A DNA stretch of 64,000 bases from Platycnemis pennipes (GCA_933228895.1 OW121848.1:84711470-84775469); one strand, 5' to 3'. Shown: positions 1 through 12,419, numbered from the stretch's first letter. A program made the numbers and translations. The notes: generated by a model from the letters alone, not told the origin.

Positions 1-1371
1 AAATTCCGATCTTAATATTGATGCTCCCTTATCATCCTCTTGGACTTCACTTTCCTCTTCGATGACTTTCATGCTGAGATTTTTTCTGTTGTATAACTCT
101 TCCAGATATTCTTTCCATCTCTTCACTTTGTCTTCATTTTCAATCAAATTCTCCAGACTTGTCCCTTATGGCATTGCATCTTATGCTCCGTTCTTTGAAG
201 TGGTTCCCCACTATCCTATAGGCAGTTTCCACCTTTCCAAGAGCAAGGTTGTTTTGTACATCCTCGCATAGGCTCTTCATCCATATTTCTCTAGCTTTCC
301 TGGCTTTGCGACTTATTTCGTTCCTTATTCTTTTGTAGCAAAGCTTACCTTCCTCAGTTTCCACATTCTTGTACTTTCTTCTTTCTTCAATTAGGTCTAA
401 GTCTTCTTCCGTGATCCATAGCTTCTTCTTGGCAACTTTTCTTCTTCCAAGAGCTTCCTTTGTAGCTTCCTGTAGTCCACATTTAATATTTTTACAGTGC
501 TCATCCACTGATTTCTCAGTCAGGTCCTCTCCTATGTCGTTTCCCACTGCTTTTTGAAATGCCTGCTGGTGTTGAGCCTCCTTTAGTTTTTCTATTTGCC
601 ATGCCTTCTTCATTGTTTTCTTCAACGTCTTTAATTTTAGATGGCATTTCATCATTACTAAATTATGGTCACTGTCAATGTCTGCCCCAGGGTAGCTTTT
701 GCAGTCCTTCACCTGGTTCCTAAATCTCTACTTCACTAAAATGTAGTCTATTTGAAATCTTCTTCTCTCTCCTGGCATTTTCCAAGTGTATCTTCTTTGG
801 ATATGGTTTTTAAACAAGGTGTTGGCAACCACTAACTTATGTTGTGTGCAGAACTCAAGTAGTCTTTCTCCTCTTTTAATTTAATTCGAATTTAAGTTAA
901 TTTCGATTAACCAATCCATATTTCCCACTTATTCTTCCATCTTGACCTTCGCCAACGACTGCATTCCAATCTCCTAAAATAATTAGGTTTTCTTCTCCTC
1001 TCACATGTTTTAAACTTCCATGATATCTTCGTAGACATCTTCCACTTCTTCATCTTCGTAGTCCATCGTAGGCATGTGAACCTGAACCACTATGGTATTT
1101 ACAGGTTTGGTCTCGATCTTCACTATTATTATCCTTATTATTCATTGTACTTCAGGAAGCTCTTCACATGCATTCCCGTGCTCTTCCTGAGCATTATGCC
1201 TAATCCAGCATTACCATTTAATGATCCCGTGTGTATAATTCTATAGCTTCTGCTCCAGAAGTCTCCTTCTTCGAGCCACTTCATTTCGCTGATATCTAAT
1301 ATGTCAAGGTCCATTCTTCGCATATCCACCTTTAGGTTTTCCAGTTTCCCGCAGGTCCGAAGCGATCTCAC
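1..1371 (-). mobile_element. RTE-type LINE, endonuclease half, cut by window edge
   Basis: Reading the minus strand, an apurinic-type endonuclease N-terminus runs from 1371 to about 1138 (GKLENLKVDMRRMDLDIL, then EEGDFWSRSYRIIHTG). The linker before the reverse transcriptase runs from 712 to 140, with WITEEDLDLIEERRKYKN and ISRKARKAREIWMKSL. These match the RTE elements elsewhere in this window (38-41 kb and 54-55.7 kb). The frame is broken between 712 and 1138, so this copy is dead. The reverse transcriptase would lie left of the window. The GC-richer stretch at about 1372-1500 looks like its 5' leader. Confidence 0.8.
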
Positions 1372-1470
1372 GTTCCAACCCTAAAATCCTTATCACACTT
1401 GACTGATGTACTCTCTCGGGTAGTCCCCGCCCGGAGATCCAAATGGGGGACTATTTTACCTCCAGAATAT

Positions 1471-2290
1471 TTTACTCGAGAGGGTGTGTACCTAACTGGA
1501 GAAATACCCAGGGGCTTTGAGAAAAACATCATCATATTCCCAAATTGAAGGGAGCAGAGAACTGAAAAAATTTTGGACTCTAAGCCTGATGACTCATGCA
1601 TCAAAGCTATAGACAAGCATCATCTACTGAAGAATAGAACAAAAAGCAGAGGAGTTCCTGAATGAAGATCAATTCGAATTCAGGAAAAGTAAGGGTAAAA
1701 TAGAAGCAATGTATGCCCTTAAGCTGTTCATACGGAAGGGAATGGAGAAGAACAAACCAAGGTTCATTGCATGTGGATTTAGATAAGGCTTTTGCGAACG
1801 TGGATTGGAATTCTGAAAGGAATTGGAATGTCCTACAATGACTGAAGAAATATTCAGTTTGCATCAAAAACAAGCAGCTGTCATTAAATATGGACCGAGC
1901 TGAAAGGAAGCAAGAATAAGGAAAAAAAAGTGAGACAAGGCTGTGCACTGTCTCCCATAATTGTTAGTGTTTACATTGAAACAGCCACCAATAAAATCAA
2001 ATAAAAGACTTCTGAGGTGAATATCCATGGAGAAAAAATTAGCATGCTGCTATTCACCGATGACATAGCACTCATAGCATAGACGGAAAGAGATCTGAAT
2101 AAAATTCTAATAGCCATGGAAAGGATAATGGCCAGATATCAGCTGAAGATCAATAAGAAGAAGACTAAGATTGCAGCAAGATAGAAGAGGCCAAAACCAG
2201 TGTTAAACTAGGAAAACAAAAACTTGTAGAGGTGAAAGAGTTCTGTAAAAAAAGTTTAGAGTAACATTACAATGGCAGTAATCTCAGTGG
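1471..2290 (+). pseudogene. Decayed RTE reverse transcriptase
   Basis: Plus-strand reverse-transcriptase remains in several frames. Visible pieces are GEIPRGFEKNIII near 1500, a DLDKAF-like block near 1775, RQGCALSP near 1935, and the catalytic block LLFTDDIALIA near 2045-2080, followed by RYQLKINKKKTKI. Many frameshifts and in-frame stops are present. It lies head to head with the minus-strand RTE at 1-1371. Confidence 0.75.
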
Positions 2291-2734
2291 AAAAGATCAA
2301 TGAGGAAAATCACATTGAAAAGGACAGAAGGAAAATAGTTACGTTAATACTAGAATGATGCAGCACTTCAGGACCTGCACACAAAGTAAGGCTTCTAGAG
2401 TCAATTATGTAGCTGCAGAGCTAATTGAAAATCCTAGGGAGAGCATGAATAAACTTTAAAAAATTACCTGAGCACGAGCTCAGCTAGAAATACACCAATG
2501 TGTTTCCAGAAGAAAAAACTTCCTTATCCTGAAAGGCAAAAAACAAAGCAAATAGATAAATGTGAAAATACTTTAACGATAAGTCGATCAAGAATTCCTC
2601 CTCAGATATTAACTGGAATCGTTGTAGAAGAACTTAAAGAAAGGCATAAGCTATTCCGTGAGGTCATACGGATTTATGAACCGGCACTAGAGGCTATGTA
2701 GTCCCTCAGGCTACTCACTGTTGTTATAATAGAG

Positions 2735-3110
2735 AGCAGCCAACCTATACTCATACTTATTTCGAATTTTGAGAAAGCTTTCAATGGTATCACCTGCAAT
2801 AAAATGCTTCAAATTCCAAATGAAATTGGGGTGTTGGGCATGCATGGAAGAGTGATGTACAGACAGCAAGCTGAGATTTAATCTGAGACTAACAGAGACA
2901 GAAAAAAGGAATATGCAAGGATAACAACATTCACCTATAGGTTTAATCACCATATTTAGACAAAAATCATAGACGTCAATGAGCAATTTTAAAGAGTGGA
3001 TATCCACAGGGGAAAATTAGCATGCTGCAATGAACTGACAACATATGTGCCATGGTAGAAACCGATGAAAATCTAATAAGGATGTTGATTAACTTAGAAA
3101 AATATTAACT
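2735..3110 (+). pseudogene. Second decayed RTE reverse-transcriptase fragment
   Basis: Plus-strand fragments resemble the RTE reverse transcriptase: FEKAFNGITCNKMLQI near 2770, then ISMLQ and a ruined catalytic block (TDNICAMVE, from TDDIALIAE-like) near 3015-3055, then DENLIRMLINLEKY. It is more decayed than the 1471-2290 copy and has several stops. The 2291-2734 stretch between them holds only a weak RTE-like piece near its start and nothing else I recognise. Confidence 0.55.
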
Positions 3111-3120
3111 TCATTCTGGG

Positions 3121-4085
3121 GCCAATGTATGGTATACAGATTCTTCTAGGAAAGAAGGAAAAGCGGGAGCAGGGGTCTACATCTGTAGCACACCAAAGAA
3201 GCTCTCAATCCCTCCAGGAAAATACACTACAGTGTTCCAGGTAGAGGTATATGCACTTCTGACCTGCACTTATGCTATCAAAGAAGTTGGGATGTTTAAC
3301 AGACCAATACATGTATGCACTGATAGTCAGGCTGCTTTAAAAGCCCTGACACCATGGTGTAAATCACATCTGCTGCAGGAGTGTCATGAGACACTCAATG
3401 AGATAGGTAGATGCGGCAAGGGGGAACTTTTCTGGGTACCTGGTCATGCAGGCATATCCGGAAATGAGATAGCTGATGAGCTGGCAATGGCCGGTTCCAG
3501 CTACAATCCGATTGGACCAGAGCCAATCATACCTATTGCTATGTCAATAGGGATAGCAGAAATTAGAATGTGGGGCTTAGCCAGGCATTCTGAGATCTGG
3601 CGAACCACACCAAGCTTTAGACAGGCCTAACTACACATAGGAGAACCCAGGCCTGGGCTTGCAAAAGACTTCTGTCACTAAACAGGGGTCAGTTATGAAC
3701 GATAGTGGGACTCCTTACTGGGCACTACCAGGTGATGAGGCACCGGCAGCTCCTGGGAATCATAGATTCACCAAGATGGTGGTGTGAAAAAGGGGATGAA
3801 ACCACATCCCACATGTTATGTGAGTACCCCGTTGTGATGAGGACTCAGAATAGGTATCTGGGTACAGCATTTTTGGAACCCAGGGAGGTAAGGGATCCCC
3901 ATAGTGGACCTGCTGGCCTTCAACAAGACGATCGACCTTTATGGGTGATTTCTCGAGAAGGGTGGTTGGCACAATGGACCAATAGGTCTAAGTGCCTCAG
4001 GGCCTCCATTGTGAGGAACCCCACCACTATTACAATGTATCTATCTAGAAAAATATTAAGTGAGATTTCACCTAAAAATTATTGA
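3121..4085 (+). mobile_element. LINE 3' end with RNase H domain (I/R1/LOA-like)
   Basis: Starts with YTDSSRKEGKAGAGVYI, the first aspartate block of a LINE-encoded RNase H. It continues through EVYALLTCTYAI, CTDSQAALKAL and VPGHAGISGNEIADELA (3232-3630), so the D, E, D and late D positions are all present. A stop and frame change near 3630-3700 leads into a C-terminal segment (3705-4085) of the H-x-C type found after RNase H in such LINEs: LTGHYQVMRHRQLLGI, then CEKGDETTSHMLCEYP and RYLGTAFLEPREVRD. The element is 5'-truncated and broken. Confidence 0.8.
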
Positions 4086-4254
4086 AAATGAAATTTAAAT
4101 TATACTGGGGTAGAAGAGCACATAGTGGGACCAATATTAAACTGGAAAACAAAAGCTTAAAGAAGTCGATAGTTTGTTTTTTGAGAAGTATATGGGATAT
4201 TTTAAATGAGAATGGAAAAAGTGAATAAATGAATAGTCCCATAGAAAACCACGT

Positions 4255-4335
4255 AAATGAAGGAAGCTTGGCAGGGTGGCTGGCTGGAAATCAGGGGGCT
4301 CTGAGTTCGAGTCCTGGTCAAGGTGGATTTTTTCT
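4255..4335 (+). mobile_element. tRNA-derived SINE fragment
   Basis: A tRNA-like head with a polymerase III B box, GTTCGAGTCC, at 4305-4314, preceded by GGCTGGAAATCAGGGGGCTC. The same family is seen at 15.53-15.61 kb (minus) and 15.82-15.91 kb (plus), which share CTGG(A/C)AATCAGG and the GTCCTGGTCAAGG continuation. It does not fold as an intact tRNA. Confidence 0.6.
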
Positions 4336-4439
4336 CTATTGAACATTTTAAATGAATAGGAGTTACAACAGGGGCATCATAGTATTTTAGAGTAATGTTG
4401 GGTAATTTTGAGGCTATTTTCCATTTCTATGCATGTCTC

Positions 4440-4790
4440 TGATGTGTAAAACAAAGATTGGTTGGTCATTCAGGGGAGGCAACCGACAGCTGAGGTCATT
4501 TGCACCATTTAGGATAGGTGGATAAGTGGGTAATGGTAGGAGTTTTGGGGAACGGAGGAAGGGTGGAGAGTAACCCGGCATCGGCATTAGCCTACTCTTA
4601 ACGAAAGGCACCAAGAGGACCATGGCTTCACGTCCGGAGGACGGATGGAGTACTGGACTTGAAATGCCCTCCACTAGGCACTCAAGTGGGAACCGGCTTT
4701 CCACTGAAAAATCCACCTCTGCCGGGAATCGAACCCAGACCCTCGGGATGGGAGGCCAGTACACTAGCCACCACACCAACCCGATCCCCA
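4440..4790 (-). mobile_element. Second SINE family, about 350 bp
   Basis: On the minus strand a tRNA-like head carries a B box within GGGTTCGATTCCCGGCAGAG (complement of about 4721-4740). The body that follows holds conserved GC-richer blocks ending near 4440. A decayed minus-strand relative lies at 30.62-30.83 kb and shares the (C/T)TGCCGGGA and (A/C)CCACAGGATAGGA/ACCCTCGGGATGGGA blocks. Long ORFs across it are incidental. Confidence 0.6.
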
Positions 4791-4834
4791 AACAATTAAA
4801 GATTGTGTTAAATTACAAAATATACTTAAATTAA

Positions 4835-5506
4835 AAAGGGAATTGACTTGAAACATTGGTCATAACATCACAACTGTACCTACACATGACTGCTATACTT
4901 TTTCCAGATTTTCCCAACTTTCGAACAATTAGTGATGAATGATGCAATTAGATAACTACAGCTTTGAGGCATTCGTGGATTTTAATTGTATTTTACTTGA
5001 ATTGCCCTGCTTTCAGTAGTAAAGTGAAATTCACACAACTAATTTTTATAGAACAGAAAAAATATGGATACAATATTGGCAATGTTGCCATAAACAAGAA
5101 ATTTTAGTCCTATTGAAATTTCAATTCATAATTTCGATTACTGCTACCTAAGATACACCCCATATTTTAGGCATATTTTGAAAGAAAAGAAGTGCATCCT
5201 ACATCCCAGCAAATACAGTAATTGACATTTTTGATATGCATTATCCGTTGGGAACAATCGCTGGGATAAAAAGAGAAGAGATAGAAGAAGGGTGCAATAT
5301 GGATACAAATGGTGGCTGAGGTTTGAACCTTTAAGAACAGGTAACCAAAGGTGAGAGGTGAAAATACAAATAAGTCACTGGGATGACTAAAAGCAAAGTA
5401 CCAATTTGAAATTCTACCTACATAGCATGGTTAAATACCAGTCACCATTTTAGGAGGGAGAGTAATTTAAGTAGTCCAAATTATTATATTTTGCATACAT
5501 TTACAG
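4835..5506. other. AT-rich non-coding, no feature recognised
   Basis: Unique-looking AT-rich sequence just upstream of the first visible dynein exon, probably intron. I see no further exon of the N-terminal part of the protein here. Confidence 0.5.
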
Positions 5507-5841
5507 ACACAGCCTCAGGAGGAACTGATGAGAGCAGTACAGAAAAATTGGATGATGAAACAGTCGAGGAAGATGAAGGAATAGAAGTGGAAGGAGAAGA
5601 GCCTCCTCCCAAATCTGAAGGAACCCAAGATGAAGAGAAAGTAGAGGATCAAGAAGACAAGGAGAAGGGTGAAGAAAAAGAAGAGGAAGATGCTGAAGAG
5701 GAAGCTGCGCATGCTGAAGAGGAGGGAGAAAAAACCAAAGTGTCTGATGGATCAATAATTATGAATATGCCCACAAAGAAGCTCACAAACCAATTTAATT
5801 TCTGTGAAAGAGCAGCATTGACATGCAATAATCCTCAAAGG
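5507..5841 (+). CDS. DNAI1: DNAI1 exon 1 of those visible: acidic linker
   Basis: Acceptor TTTACAG before 5507, donor GTAAGA from 5842; the exon enters with two bases of a split codon and leaves in phase 0. It encodes a strongly acidic stretch (EEDEGIEVEGEEPPPK and a long Glu/Lys run), then the family-diagnostic KLTNQFNFCERA and NNPQR. The acidic segment matches the low-complexity linker ahead of the light-chain binding region in DNAI1 proteins. Long minus-strand ORFs here are shadows of the GAA/GAG bias. Confidence 0.85.
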
Positions 5842-6189
5842 GTAAGAAACAATAGTTTTGATAATTTATTTAATGAATTTTTTGGGGAAAACATGGTTAG
5901 CAAATTTTGTAATCTATCAAAACCCTTAACAAGACCAAATATCACATAATCTTCCCTCATAGTCAATTCACCCTTAATTCATGGCACAGTTCTTTTCAAA
6001 TACACAGAAAAACTTTAAATTCGAGGAAAATTACAGCTAACTGTGATAGGGATCCATAAGGTACAATACATGCATAATATATTGTACCTTATGTACATGA
6101 ATCATTACAAAATACATACTAAACAGAATATACTGGAGTAAAAGTTTCTGGAGAGTTTTTGGTTTAATTTTTCCATTTCCAGGTTTTCT
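5842..6189. other. Dynein intron 1, start; nothing recognised
   Basis: AT-rich intron. It holds a small imperfect inverted repeat around 6058-6092 (AAGGTACAATACAT / ATATATTGTACCTTATGTAC) and no coding signal I can support. Confidence 0.5.
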
Positions 6190-7840
6190 TCCACATCTTC
6201 AGTCATTGATGGCAAAAGTTTTGCAAGAACTCCTGCCCGCATCTTCAGGTCAAAGATGCTGGTTCACAATTTTGGTCCTCAATATATCAGGCCTCCCTTG
6301 CAGATACTACTCTCCTATTGGTCAGTTTCCAGATAACTCAAATGTACTGTCCAGGTGGTATCCTTCATCTTCAAAAACATCAATTGAGATGAATCCCAAT
6401 CACTTTGCGGAGGCTTTTTGTGGCCCAATGCTTCTTTACAAGATTGAATTTTTTAAACACACAAAACATTGTAATTGCAGCACTTTCCAGTAAATTTTAT
6501 ACTTGACCAATAGCCTTCACAATTACTTTCAAAATCCATAATGAAGGCTTTTTCTCAGAACACTGCTTATTCTACTTCATTATTGTATTTCCATTACACC
6601 TATATTATAATGTCAAAATATATTTGCATCGATTGAGCGATATTTATGCACTTCAAAAACATATAGCTACCATGGATCAATGAGTGGCTTTGGAACCTCT
6701 TCATTCAGAATTGATAATTTAAAATTATATTTTCATTTTGATGATATTTTCACTGTTTGAATCGGATTAATTGATTATTTCACCCACATATTCTAATGTA
6801 TAGTCAAATATATAATAAAAGCACAGCTATAGAAGGGACTGATTAGGTACTTATTTGCTAGATGATGAGAAAAGTTATAAAATTGGTAATTTCTCTAAAA
6901 ACAATAAAGACTACAAATGCAAAACAAAAGACAAAGAGTTCCCATAATAGTCTTACAGTTATGATAATGCCTAGGTAGGTAGTTGATAAATTTTATACAA
7001 CAGTTCATCATCCTAAGCAGTGAAATAAGAGCAAAATCTAAATTTCATTCACAATTTCCTTTGCTTTTCATTCACTATTTTAGCAATTATGGCATTTGAC
7101 TTTATGCAACTAAGATGAGCCCTTTTGATATACAGGGCACTCCTCTTGGGTTCTCTCTCCTCTGGCAGAACAACATCAAATTCAAATTTTCAGAAGGGCC
7201 TGGTTCTATATTTTGCATTTTCAAAATTTTTCTTGTGGTCAGGCAATAAAATATGTCCATAGATGTCCCTTACTAGCACTGAGATGGAGGCCACATTTTC
7301 CTCTTCTTCAAACTTAATCCATCCCTTTGACTTCCCAAACTTTGACCCTCCGGCACCAACAGAATTTAGGTGATAACTTCTAGATACAGTTTAATCGATT
7401 ATGGTGGACTTGTAATGTCCCTACCATTCAGAGGTGATTCAAAGACCAGGATCCAAAAATATTCAATGCACTCTTTCACACACTATCTCCAATCCAATCC
7501 ACATCCCAAAAAACTCTTTCAAAGCTGGAGATTGCCACTCCATTCCATGTGATCTTTATGTTTCAAGATGATCATCATTTACTGCTTTTTGCATGCAGTG
7601 CTATAAATACTGCATTTCTTATGAGTGTATTGAAAATAGAATTAGGCCAGATGTCAATGAATTTTTTCTTAAGAAATGGGGAAAGCTGTGGTTTTGGTAT
7701 TCTCATAAACAAGCTTAAAACATTTGCAACACACATTTTTTTTACTGGTTGTAGATTGAGTTTTTTCCAAATCATATTAAATATTTACCAAAATATCTCA
7801 CCATTCTGGTTTTTACCTGAGTAAACAGAACGAATATTAG
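6190..7840 (-). pseudogene. Possible decayed coding sequence, unidentified
   Basis: The minus strand holds several protein-like stretches in broken frames: WKKLNLQPVKKMCVANVLSL near 7775-7720, ITWNGVAISSFERVFWDVDW near 7555-7495, GWIKFEEEENVASISVLVRD near 7330-7265, ILLPDHKKNFENAKY and KRSALYIKRAHLSC near 7240-7090. Stops separate them. I cannot name the family; a processed host pseudogene or an old transposase are both possible. The order of the pieces is the only support, so confidence is low. Confidence 0.3.
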
Positions 7841-7853
7841 TAACCCTTAAGGA

Positions 7854-9643
7854 CACATTACTAGAGCGCGGAAAAAAGTCTTCAATTTTGCATAAAAAGT
7901 CGCCTAAAAAGTCACCAATATTTTGAAAAAAGTCTCTCAAAAGTCTTGAGTTATTTCCGTGAGAAAGTTGCTGAATTTTTCTGAATTGTTGGAGGAAAGA
8001 GCCTAGAGATGCTAGTCCAGGCATTAGGGGATTTTACTTGGAAAAATTAGAGGTAGTTCTGGAAATTGATATATCTATGCTTTTTGGGTCGCTGAATCCG
8101 AATCTCTAACTTTCCACCAAAATTTCCCCCACAACCCCCCCAAATGTTGAAAATAACACTAAAAAAATCACTTTTTTAGTTTTTAAATCGTTTAGTTTTG
8201 ATTTTGGGAAAAACTAATCAAATACTTAATCGGATAGTAGACAATATAAGCAACAAAAAAGGTATTCTAACATTTTGACATAGGACGAACCTAGAGCCAG
8301 CGCACCCTGAAACATGCGCCTCGGCGTCGCGGGGCTGTATGCTCCAAGTTATGCAACCCCGCTTAACCACTCACGTCGTTTATATTCACTCTCCCGTCTC
8401 CCCATGGTTCATTTTCTTTGAAACTCACCCTCCCATCTCATTTTCCCTCTATTTCAATATATGGAAGTCCCCAGCACCCTACCTCTTACTAAAAAGGCAT
8501 TAAAGGGTGGAAGTACACTTCATTGTAAAACCTTGGAAACAGGGCGTTTTTTCAGTCAAGTTTAAAGGGGAAAATTTTATAATATACAATACAAAACAAG
8601 TTTTTACATAGGATCAATAATGTTATAAGGCAGTTGAAACATGATTTAATAGTTCAAAACTTAGTTTTCTGCTCAAGAAAAACCGAAAATGAGAAAAAAG
8701 TACTTATTTGTTGTCCATTGTACAGGTCAGGACCCCTATTTTCGGGGAAGCTGAGTACCTGTTTCTCTTGTTTTTCGCGGTAATTTTAAAATCTTCTTCT
8801 CCGCTTAATCGCAGCCGAAGGCCCAGGTACAACTACGTCATGCTTGCCATGCTACAATGTAGGCTCATTTAATGATCATCTGCACACAATGTGAAGCGTT
8901 CACCTTGTCGGAAATTCTAGATGATCTTTAATATAATTGTATCATTTTTCCACTGATCTCCTAAACAAAAGCGGAGTGTAGCATACAGTGTAGCGCTGTC
9001 GGCTTTTCAGCAGACCACCCGGGTTCAAATAAGCTGGTTCATAATTAGATCAATGCATTCTTTCAGATAAATCTATCCCTTTGTGAAGTCTTTGGACACC
9101 CTCAGCAAAAAAAACTCGAAGTGCAAGGTGGCCCAGGGAAAGGAACAATGTGTGAATTTGACATGCAAATGGATAAGTACGGGGTGAGCTCTACCCTCAC
9201 GTATCCAAACCAACCTTCGGGTTGAAGCACTGAGTGAGTGTGATTATTTCATGAACGGTGGAGCAATAGAAAGAATTCATTGCAGTTTCCGGAGCTGTTA
9301 TTAAAATTTCGCATTAACAATTGTTAGGAGCTTACATTTTACAGTACATCTCTGCTCCGTGTAGTACCGCATGAAAAACACAGATGCGTCCAACACACAG
9401 TTGAACAAATGTGATCACAACAGCCAAATATTAACTTAGGCATGTGGTTTAAATAAAAAGGCCCATAAAAGTCTCTTTTAATCAGAAAAGTCCCGCCATG
9501 CCAAAAAAGTCCCAAAAAGTCTCTAAGAAAGTCATTAAAAACTGTTTTATTTGATGAGATTGGTGAAGATTTGTATTTAAAACCAAAAAAGTCCCACTTT
9601 TACAAAAAGTCAAAAGACTTTTTTTCCGCGCTCTACACATTAC
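7854..9643. mobile_element. Non-autonomous hAT-like transposon with exact 8-bp TSD
   Basis: The element body is 7862-9635 (1774 bp). It is flanked on both sides by CACATTAC (7854-7861 and 9636-9643). Its termini are inverted: TAGAGCGCGGAAAAAAGTC on the left and the complement of TAGAGCGCGGAAAAAAAGTC on the right. Both ends carry many AAAAAGTC-type subterminal repeats. An 8-bp duplication and short TIRs with subterminal repeats fit the hAT superfamily. There is no transposase ORF inside. A SINE-like insert lies at 8955-9240. Confidence 0.85.
8955..9240 (+). mobile_element. SINE-like insert within the hAT-like element
   Basis: A tRNA-like head, GTGTAGCGCTGTCGGCTTTT, is followed by a B-box-like GGGTTCAAAT near 9010-9025. 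The body contains CCCTCACGTATCCAAACCAA near 9197. It is a different family from the SINEs at 4.3 and 4.7 kb. The boundaries are approximate. Confidence 0.45.
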
Positions 9644-10938
9644 ACAGTACTATGGCTGTTCATGCATTGTTATATATTTTTTCACATTTTTACAGTAATC
9701 ATATGGATATCTAACAAGCTAGCCTCTAAAGGAATGATGTCAACTCTGGTTGCAATTAGGGGGAGATGTTGCACAATAGCACATTCTCATTCCAGGCACT
9801 AACCAGCCACCTCCAATTCCACTCACTGGCAATTTTGGTTAAAATTAACTTTCGGGGGCCTGTTGATGACAAAATCAAGCTCACCTGAGGTGTGCAGGTA
9901 ATTTCCTTGAACTCATTTTGGATCGAATCAAGTTGCTAAGAAGTGATGAGATGCTTTCTCATTCCTTGCGTGAGAGCTTTTCTTCAGGAATGGAATATCT
10001 TGGTCTTAAGCTTTGAAATGTAATTCAAATGGAATAATATGGAAAATTTTAATTTGTTAGGATTATTGTTTTCTATAAATTTCCATAATTATCAGCATAT
10101 AACATGCACCCTAATTTTGAGAAGCAAGGTTGAGTAAAATTCAAAATTAAAGAGTTGGGAGCCCAAAACTTTAGAGTAAATCAATACATGTATTAATAAA
10201 TGTTTAGAGCACTTCCAATTAAAAATTAAGGCAAATACCATGAATGAAAAATCACCTCTTTACATGAAAAATGTAGATGCTGGATCTAGTTCTAATAAAT
10301 AATAATACTAACAATAGGAATAAAAAAGCTGAAGTCTAATGAATAATTTTCATTGGAATCACTCCTGTCTTGAAAAACAAATAGCTGTCATATTCACATC
10401 TATCATCAAAATCACATGCAATACTGCACTTTCACTATCTTCATGGATTACTGTCTTCTATATGTAGTTCAAAGCATTACTCTTCCACAATTCTTTAAGA
10501 TTTGATGACAATCTTTCATTTAATCATCCCATCAATATTTCAGCCACTGATACTCTATAAAAGGTTAGGTTCCAGATATTTTATTACATACAATTAGGTA
10601 TTCCAACTTCCAAATGTAAGGGCTTTATGCAGCAAAAGAAAAGAAACTATCCCCTTATATTCATGATGTGAAATTCCACTTCAGGCTTAGTTGACGAGAG
10701 GTAAGTTTTAACCATTCCTACCCCATTAAACTAAAATTTGGGTTTGTTTCTATGGTAGGTAGCATAAATGACTAACATATGATAGGTAAATTATTATGTG
10801 CTAAAAGAAAATTTGAGAAACCACACTCTGGTCAAAACTTGGTTCTCAAAACTTTACCAGATTATTTGTATATTTCCCCACGTCATTCAATGCTAGTAAA
10901 GGATCTGAGATGCTAATTGAGCATTTATATAATTTCAG
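9644..10938. other. Dynein intron, no feature recognised
   Basis: AT-rich intronic sequence after the hAT-like element, up to the next exon. I found no coding, repeat-end or RNA signal. Confidence 0.5.
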
Positions 10939-11227
10939 GACTTGGCAACACAAACAGTACCTCCTCCAAGAGCCAATTTATCACGTCTTGTTACACAATG
11001 GACAATATTTGATTCATATGAAGAGGATTTTGCCCATCAACAGAGACTGAAAGAATTGGAGAAGAAAAAAGAAAAGGCGGCAGCAGGAGGCACAGCATGG
11101 GTAGGACCACAAGTTTCAACAAAGGGCAATGAAGTAGTGCATGACACAATTACAAGCCGAATGCTTAGAGCAGCCAAAATATTGGAAAGGATGCTGAACC
11201 AAAACACATATGAAGAAATTTCTCATG
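10939..11227 (+). CDS. DNAI1: DNAI1 exon 2 visible: TQT motif and coiled coil
   Basis: Acceptor ATTTCAG before 10939, donor GTAATG from 11228, phase 0 in and phase 1 out. It encodes TQTVPPPRANLS, the conserved light-chain-region motif of axonemal intermediate chains, then a Lys/Glu-rich predicted coiled coil (QQRLKELEKKKEKAAA) and AAKILERMLNQNTYEEI, which leads into the propeller. Confidence 0.9.
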
Positions 11228-12119
11228 GTAATGTACTTCATAATAATGTGATCAAGTGATATTTTCATGGTGAATTACTTATTCTTTCCTGTAAACAAGT
11301 ATATATTGTTAACATTAATTCCAATACATTGCATTGCAATGTCAATGCCTATAAAGCTAAACACTTCTCAACCTTTAGATTAAAAATAAATTTGAAACCA
11401 GTGACAATTGAACAATTAAACCAATTCTGATGAGGAATGTTAGGTAAAGACGTAACGAAAAGGTAAGTGAGGGATTCAAACCTGTGCTTGGCATCGAATG
11501 GTTGTGAAACTAGGAGTTTTGGGAAAGAGGCTATAACTAGATGAAAGGTGATTGAGAGTTGGTTGTAGAAAATAAAGAAAACAAGGTAATAATAATGATA
11601 CCTTTATTTGACTGGAGATCAAGGTACACACCAGGGGGTAAATGTACAAGATATAAGGCACATCAAAGAAATAGGACAAATAAACAAAAAAATCCAATAC
11701 ATTTTGTTAAAATTCAGAAAGGACATAAGTAATTCATACATGCAAAAAAATTCATTCCAATCATATGTGTTAATACATGAGAAGGTATCAAGGAGCCAAA
11801 CTAAACAGTGCAGAAAATGAATCACCTATGAACTCATTCACTGAGTAGCACAATTGATTAAGAAGAAGCATTCTTAAATTAATTTTAAATTTTTTAATTC
11901 ACTCCGCTTGTTAATCACATTTGGAAGTTTTTATTTTTTTTTATTTGAATAAATTCAAGGGGAAAATCCAATTAAATGCTAGAAACAACAGAAATTTACA
12001 CTGTATAAATACATAAATACTTCAAAATACCAGAGTATAATTGTTGTAAGTTTCTTAAATTAATGAAGACCCATGTTTGAAGGTCCCATTGAAGATTCTT
12101 ATTCATACATAAGACACAT
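11228..12119. other. Dynein intron, no feature recognised
   Basis: AT-rich sequence. ORFs on both strands near 11.5-11.8 kb overlap each other and look random. Confidence 0.5.
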
Positions 12120-12390
12120 GGACATCACAATGCCTCCCGGTGAACACTTGAATTGAGGTTATAACCTGACAAGTTAGCTTTGACATTTAGTGCAGCAAAT
12201 ATTATGAACACACGTGGCAAGGGCAGGATTTTAAGATCACTAAAATGGGAATGACAGAACACACAAGGGCCAACTTGTGCAATGAGTCTGATAATTCTCT
12301 TTTGAATTCTGAATAATTTTAATTTTGTTAACAAAAGGACATGTAATGGACACAAGGCAACCGAGTTACAAAAAGCTAGACATATCATAG
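12120..12390 (-). pseudogene. Jockey-like LINE C-terminal fragment
   Basis: The minus strand reads FRIQKRIIRLIAQVGP, SHFSDLKILPLPRVFI and KANL. This is the RAIRII/LGILTL region downstream of the reverse transcriptase in Jockey-type LINEs. It is short and 5'-truncated. Confidence 0.65.
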
Positions 12391-12419
12391 TTAATGATAC
12401 TGCTGAAGGAAACTAGGAG

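Noticed and set aside
5501..5755. Two long minus-strand ORFs opposite the first dynein exon
   Set aside because: They are shadows of the GAA/GAG-rich acidic exon. The plus frame has splice sites and family motifs.
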